Assembly (NCBI GenBank): GCA_001802945.1
Contig: MHAK01000014.1
Span: forward strand, 26,375-67,542
Direction: 5' to 3'
Length of the DNA: 41,168 nucleotides
From: Ignavibacteria bacterium RIFCSPLOWO2_12_FULL_56_21
GTDB taxonomy: Bacteria > Bacteroidota > Ignavibacteria > UBA10030
This document shows positions 38,535-41,168 of the stretch, in pieces; within the stretch, counting starts at the first letter, position 1, and every line of letters starts with the position of its first letter. The notes beneath the pieces are model-generated. The model had not been told where the DNA came from. It ran no database searches and saw only the letters and a list, made by a program, of their open reading frames with translations. Position numbers and translations under genes: made by a program.

Positions 38535-38685
38535 AAAAGATTACCCACGAAGGACACGAAGCGGTGTAGAGCACGATCAAGCAAAGAACACGAAGATAGA
38601 TGAGGTGACCATAAATTTTCTGACATTTCGTGTTCTTGTTGAATTTTGTCCAAACGACTTCGTGCTCTTCGTGGGCGAATCTTTT
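38535..38685. repeat. CCCACGAAG-family inverted repeat filling a gene gap
   Basis: Left arm AAAAGATTACCCACGAAGGA (38535-38554, continuing to 38561) pairs with 38658-38685 (CTTCGTGCTCTTCGTGGGCG then AATCTTTT). A second nested pair, AAGAACACGAA (about 38585) and TTCGTGTTCTT (about 38627-38637), sits inside. The right arm ends one base before the methyltransferase stop codon (38686-38688). Confidence 0.75.
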
Positions 38686-39495
38686 TCACGGCTTCGCAGC
38701 CACGACATTCAACCCCGTCCCGCTCTTGTTCTCCATCAGATAATCGAGAGCCATAAGTGGAAGGACGACCCAGAGGGAAAGCACATAATAGAACGGAAGG
38801 ACGATGAAGAATGCCCGCGATATGTTCACCAGCATGATAGGCCATTTGATGCCGATTCGCCAAGCGAGACTGCCGAACGGTCCGTACGTGTATCGCACCG
38901 ACTCCACCCGAAATCCGGCCGACTCCAGCTTTGTCTGTATCTCGCCCGCATTGTAACCGTTCCGCGCGTGTTCCTCGATGAAACTCGGGTCATCCGAGCT
39001 GTGCGCATCGGAGCCGCCGAGATCGGAGGGAGTGTTGATGAACAGCCGGCCACTCGGCTTGAGGGCGCGGAAGAAATTGCGGAAGACAGACGCATCGTCG
39101 GCAATGTGCTCCATGACGTCGACGGAGAGAATGAAGTCAAACCGGGACTCGTGGGCAATGGCGGTAAGATCTTCAACGCCGAATGTGCAGTTCGTTATGC
39201 CTCGTGCCTGAAAGAAGCGGCGGCAATCTTCGATCTGTTCCGTTTTCACATCGACGGCAGTGATGCGGACGTGCGGAAAATGCTGCGCCATGTAGTACGA
39301 ATACTGTCCGAACCCGCTGCCGGCATCATACACGTCGATCGGTTTCGCCGAACCTCCCAGCTGCCTCCTCAGCTCCCTTTTGACATGCCATTCCCGAAGG
39401 AACATGAGCCCGAGCGCCGTGTAGAAGAGCCTGCGAAGGAGAACGGAGTTGCTTACAAGATTGCCAATGGAGAACTTGATTGGATCGTATTTCAA
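38686..39495 (-). CDS. Membrane-associated SAM-dependent methyltransferase
   Basis: A 269-residue class I methyltransferase. Motif I is VYDAGSGFGQYSYYMA, followed by ITAVDVKTEQIEDC, FDFILSVDVMEHIADD and ALKPSGRLFINTPSD. The C-terminal 60 residues contain one or two membrane helices (WPIMLVNISRAFFIVLPFYYVLSLWVVLPLMALDYLMEN pattern), so it works at the membrane, likely on a lipid-linked sugar (inference). The start is TTG at 39493-39495 with no strong ribosome-binding site; the first ATG in frame would remove conserved N-terminal residues. Positioned between two GT4 genes at the promoter-proximal end of the cluster. Confidence 0.82.
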   Translation of the reverse strand: MKYDPIKFSIGNLVSNSVLLRRLFYTALGLMFLREWHVKRELRRQLGGSAKPIDVYDAGSGFGQYSYYMAQHFPHVRITAVDVKTEQIEDCRRFFQARGITNCTFGVEDLTAIAHESRFDFILSVDVMEHIADDASVFRNFFRALKPSGRLFINTPSDLGGSDAHSSDDPSFIEEHARNGYNAGEIQTKLESAGFRVESVRYTYGPFGSLAWRIGIKWPIMLVNISRAFFIVLPFYYVLSLWVVLPLMALDYLMENKSGTGLNVVAAKP

Positions 39496-39605
39496 AACTG
39501 ATGAGAGCTGTTTGGTGAAAAGTGAAAGGTGAACTGTGTTAGGACAATTGTGAAGCGAAGTTTAGGGACAGGGACGGAAAAAATGACAATGAACCAACTT
39601 CGCCA

Positions 39606-41162
39606 TCAACTGCTTGTAGGCTGTCCTCCGTCGCCTCTCTTAGGCCCATGCCATCGCCTGTTGCGCCGTCGTCGTCGTCCGCCGCCCTGCTGTTTTTGCG
39701 ATTGTTGCTGATGAGGAGTGGGAGGAGACTGGGCGTTCGACGAATCTTCCGGACGGGACGTCGAGTCTTGTTGTGTAGACGATTGTCTGGTCGTTTCGTG
39801 CCGCCGCGGGTCTTGTTGCCGTGGAGCCTGTCCCGAGTCTCTCCTTCCCGCATACCCTCCCCTTCTCTCATCTCGCCTGCCGCCAGACTGATGACCGCTT
39901 TTTCCCGGCTCTTGTCTGTTGGCAGTTGGGGATTGTCCTTTGGCAGTTGTCCACCCGCCCTTCCTTGTTGGCGGTTGGCCCTTGGACGTCGGCAGTTGCT
40001 TTCGAGCTCGTCCTTCCTCTAGCTGCTTGCCAATGTCCCGGTGCAATTCCTCCAAACCTCTCACCAAATGTTCCCACGAATATTTCTTCTTCTCTTCATG
40101 AATCCCCCGCACGTACGTCCCTTCCAGTCTCTCTTTATAGTACCGAACGACGGCATCGGCAAAGGCGCGCGGGTCTTCGGGAGGAACTATCGAACCTGAT
40201 TTTCCGTCGATGACCACCTCCGACAACCCGCCGACATTCGTCGCGATCACGGGCTTGTCGAAGTTGTAGGCGATCTGCACAATCCCGCTCTGGGTGGCGG
40301 AGACATACGGCAACACCACCACGTCGGATGCGCAGAAATATGGTGCAACCTGGTCGTTCGGCACATACTCAGGCCGTATGTCGACATCCTTCTCCAGCTT
40401 CAGGTCCCTGACCATCTTTCGGTAATCCTGCTCGTCGCCGTAAAATTCCCCCACCACCAACAGTTTCACCCGAATCCTTCGTACGATCTCCGGCATCGCT
40501 TTCAGGAGGATGTGGAGCCCCTTGTACCGGCGGACATACCCGAAGAAGAGCATAACATGGTCGTCACGAAGCCCCAAACGATGCTTCGCATCCTTCTTGG
40601 CCACGGGGCGGCCGAAGATGTCGTAGATCGGGTGGGGAACATGTCGGAACGGCTTCCCGGGGTAGAGACGCTTCAGGTCCTTTTCGACGGTCGTCGACTG
40701 GACGATACAGCCGTCGAAGGAGCGGAATGCGTAGTTGGTGAACGTGCGGTCGAAGGGGCGCCGCTCATGCGGAATGATGTTGTCGCAGATGCACGCAACA
40801 CGCGCTTTTCCGCCGGTCAGTTCCTTGACGCGGCGGGCAATGTATCCGAAACAGGGACCGAAGAAAGGAAGCCAGTACTTGAAGATGACGAGGTCCGGCT
40901 GCAGAGCGGCGATCCGACGTGCCGCCGTGCGCCACGTGAACGGATTGATCGAATCGATCAACGCTTCCGCGGGCACGCGCACCGATTCGCCTCCCCCCTG
41001 CTCCTTCTGCGACTTCCCCGGGAACAGGAATCCCGGATATTGACGGGAGAACGTAACGATCGACACTTTGTGGCGCCGTGACAAATTGCGGTACAAGAGC
41101 GCGACGTAGTGAGCGATGCCGCCACGGAGCGGATATGCCGTGCCGACGATGACGATGTTCAT
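39606..41162 (-). CDS. GT4 glycosyltransferase with long basic disordered tail
   Basis: A 518-residue protein. Residues 1-386 are a complete GT4 enzyme: VGTAYPLRGGIAHYVALLYR start, HVPHPIYDIFG, LFFGYVRRYKGLHILL, ASDVVVLPYVSATQSGIVQIAY and PVIATNVGGLSEVV. Residues 387-518 are a low-complexity tail rich in Q, R, G, S, P, with a RRRRRNRR cluster and GGG/QQ runs, not found in usual GT4 enzymes. The part encoded at about 39920-40000 comes from near-repeats of GGCAGTTG on the plus strand, giving QLPTSKG, QSPTANRQ-like units. The ATG at 41162 is 6 nt from the window edge, so the operon may extend further upstream. The tail could bind acidic polymer or nucleic acid, or be neutral (inference). Confidence 0.83.
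   Translation of the reverse strand: MNIVIVGTAYPLRGGIAHYVALLYRNLSRRHKVSIVTFSRQYPGFLFPGKSQKEQGGGESVRVPAEALIDSINPFTWRTAARRIAALQPDLVIFKYWLPFFGPCFGYIARRVKELTGGKARVACICDNIIPHERRPFDRTFTNYAFRSFDGCIVQSTTVEKDLKRLYPGKPFRHVPHPIYDIFGRPVAKKDAKHRLGLRDDHVMLFFGYVRRYKGLHILLKAMPEIVRRIRVKLLVVGEFYGDEQDYRKMVRDLKLEKDVDIRPEYVPNDQVAPYFCASDVVVLPYVSATQSGIVQIAYNFDKPVIATNVGGLSEVVIDGKSGSIVPPEDPRAFADAVVRYYKERLEGTYVRGIHEEKKKYSWEHLVRGLEELHRDIGKQLEEGRARKQLPTSKGQPPTRKGGWTTAKGQSPTANRQEPGKSGHQSGGRRDERRGGYAGRRDSGQAPRQQDPRRHETTRQSSTQQDSTSRPEDSSNAQSPPTPHQQQSQKQQGGGRRRRRNRRWHGPKRGDGGQPTSS
39921..39997. repeat. GGCAGTTG near-repeats inside the GT4 tail
   Basis: GGCAGTT occurs at 39921-39927, 39942-39948 and 39991-39997, with GGCGGTT at 39970-39976. 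Similar G/T-rich units are seen in intergenic repeats elsewhere in the window (for example TTGGCAATTGCGGA near 18457). The repeat is translated in frame on the minus strand. Confidence 0.55.
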
Positions 41163-41168
41163 GTGCTT

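Overview
The window looks like a chromosomal segment from a Bacteroidota/Chlorobiota/Ignavibacteriota-type (FCB group) bacterium. The main evidence is a beta-propeller-like exported protein (14529-15779) ending in a classic type IX secretion sorting tail (QNFPNPFNP motif, final basic-hydrophobic-K end). The flippase, YfhO, AsnB and CapK content of the sugar cluster fits that group. The exact phylum is an inference.

Region 1 (about 1-10960) is a stress and osmoprotection block. It holds a DUF2652 cyclase-like/SRPBCC protein, a universal stress protein gene broken by one in-frame TAG, a mechanosensitive-type membrane protein, and a compact trehalose operon. That operon has a membrane sensor-HAMP-OtsA fusion, OtsB overlapping it by ATGA, and TreT. 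An NhaA Na+/H+ antiporter follows on the other strand with two small membrane proteins upstream, one of them overlapping nhaA. Two paralogous small secreted or membrane-anchored proteins of unknown function (1571-1933 and 10004-10360) bracket these genes, face each other, and share a TTGACT-N17-TATGGT promoter. The block lies between an intact tRNA-Glu gene (10886-10958) and a broken copy of the tRNA-Glu 3' half (about 14-177) in the same orientation. This is the layout left when a genomic island integrates at a tRNA, but no integrase is visible.

Region 2 (about 10960-18400) is mostly housekeeping: a four-helix-bundle protein, tRNA-His, a PlsY-like acyltransferase, a secreted M28 metallopeptidase with a clear terminator, the T9SS cargo protein, a TrmO-like tRNA methyltransferase, and a CXXCH (haem c) HAMP histidine-kinase-like protein whose phosphoacceptor His is replaced by Arg.

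Region 3 (about 18670-41162) is one long collinear minus-strand surface-polysaccharide cluster, read from right to left: GT4, methyltransferase, GT4, YfhO, methyltransferase, AsnB, CapK-like ligase, DUF362, Wzx-type flippase, methyltransferase, a small unknown protein, GT4, heparinase II/III lyase, GT39-like, GT2, methyltransferase. AsnB-CapK-DUF362 sit 2-3 nt apart, and flippase-methyltransferase and unknown-GT4-lyase overlap by 1-4 nt. The amidotransferase and the uronate-type lyase suggest an amidated, uronic-acid-containing polymer (inference).

Intergenic DNA is unusually rich in dispersed palindromes and inverted repeats of several families (CCTGCCCGCC type, CTCGACTACGCTCGGG type, CGCAATGACGC type, CCCACGAAGGACACGAAG type). 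Several abut or overlap stop codons, and some are nested inside tRNA remnants or in each other. No CRISPR array, rRNA, transposase or integrase was found.
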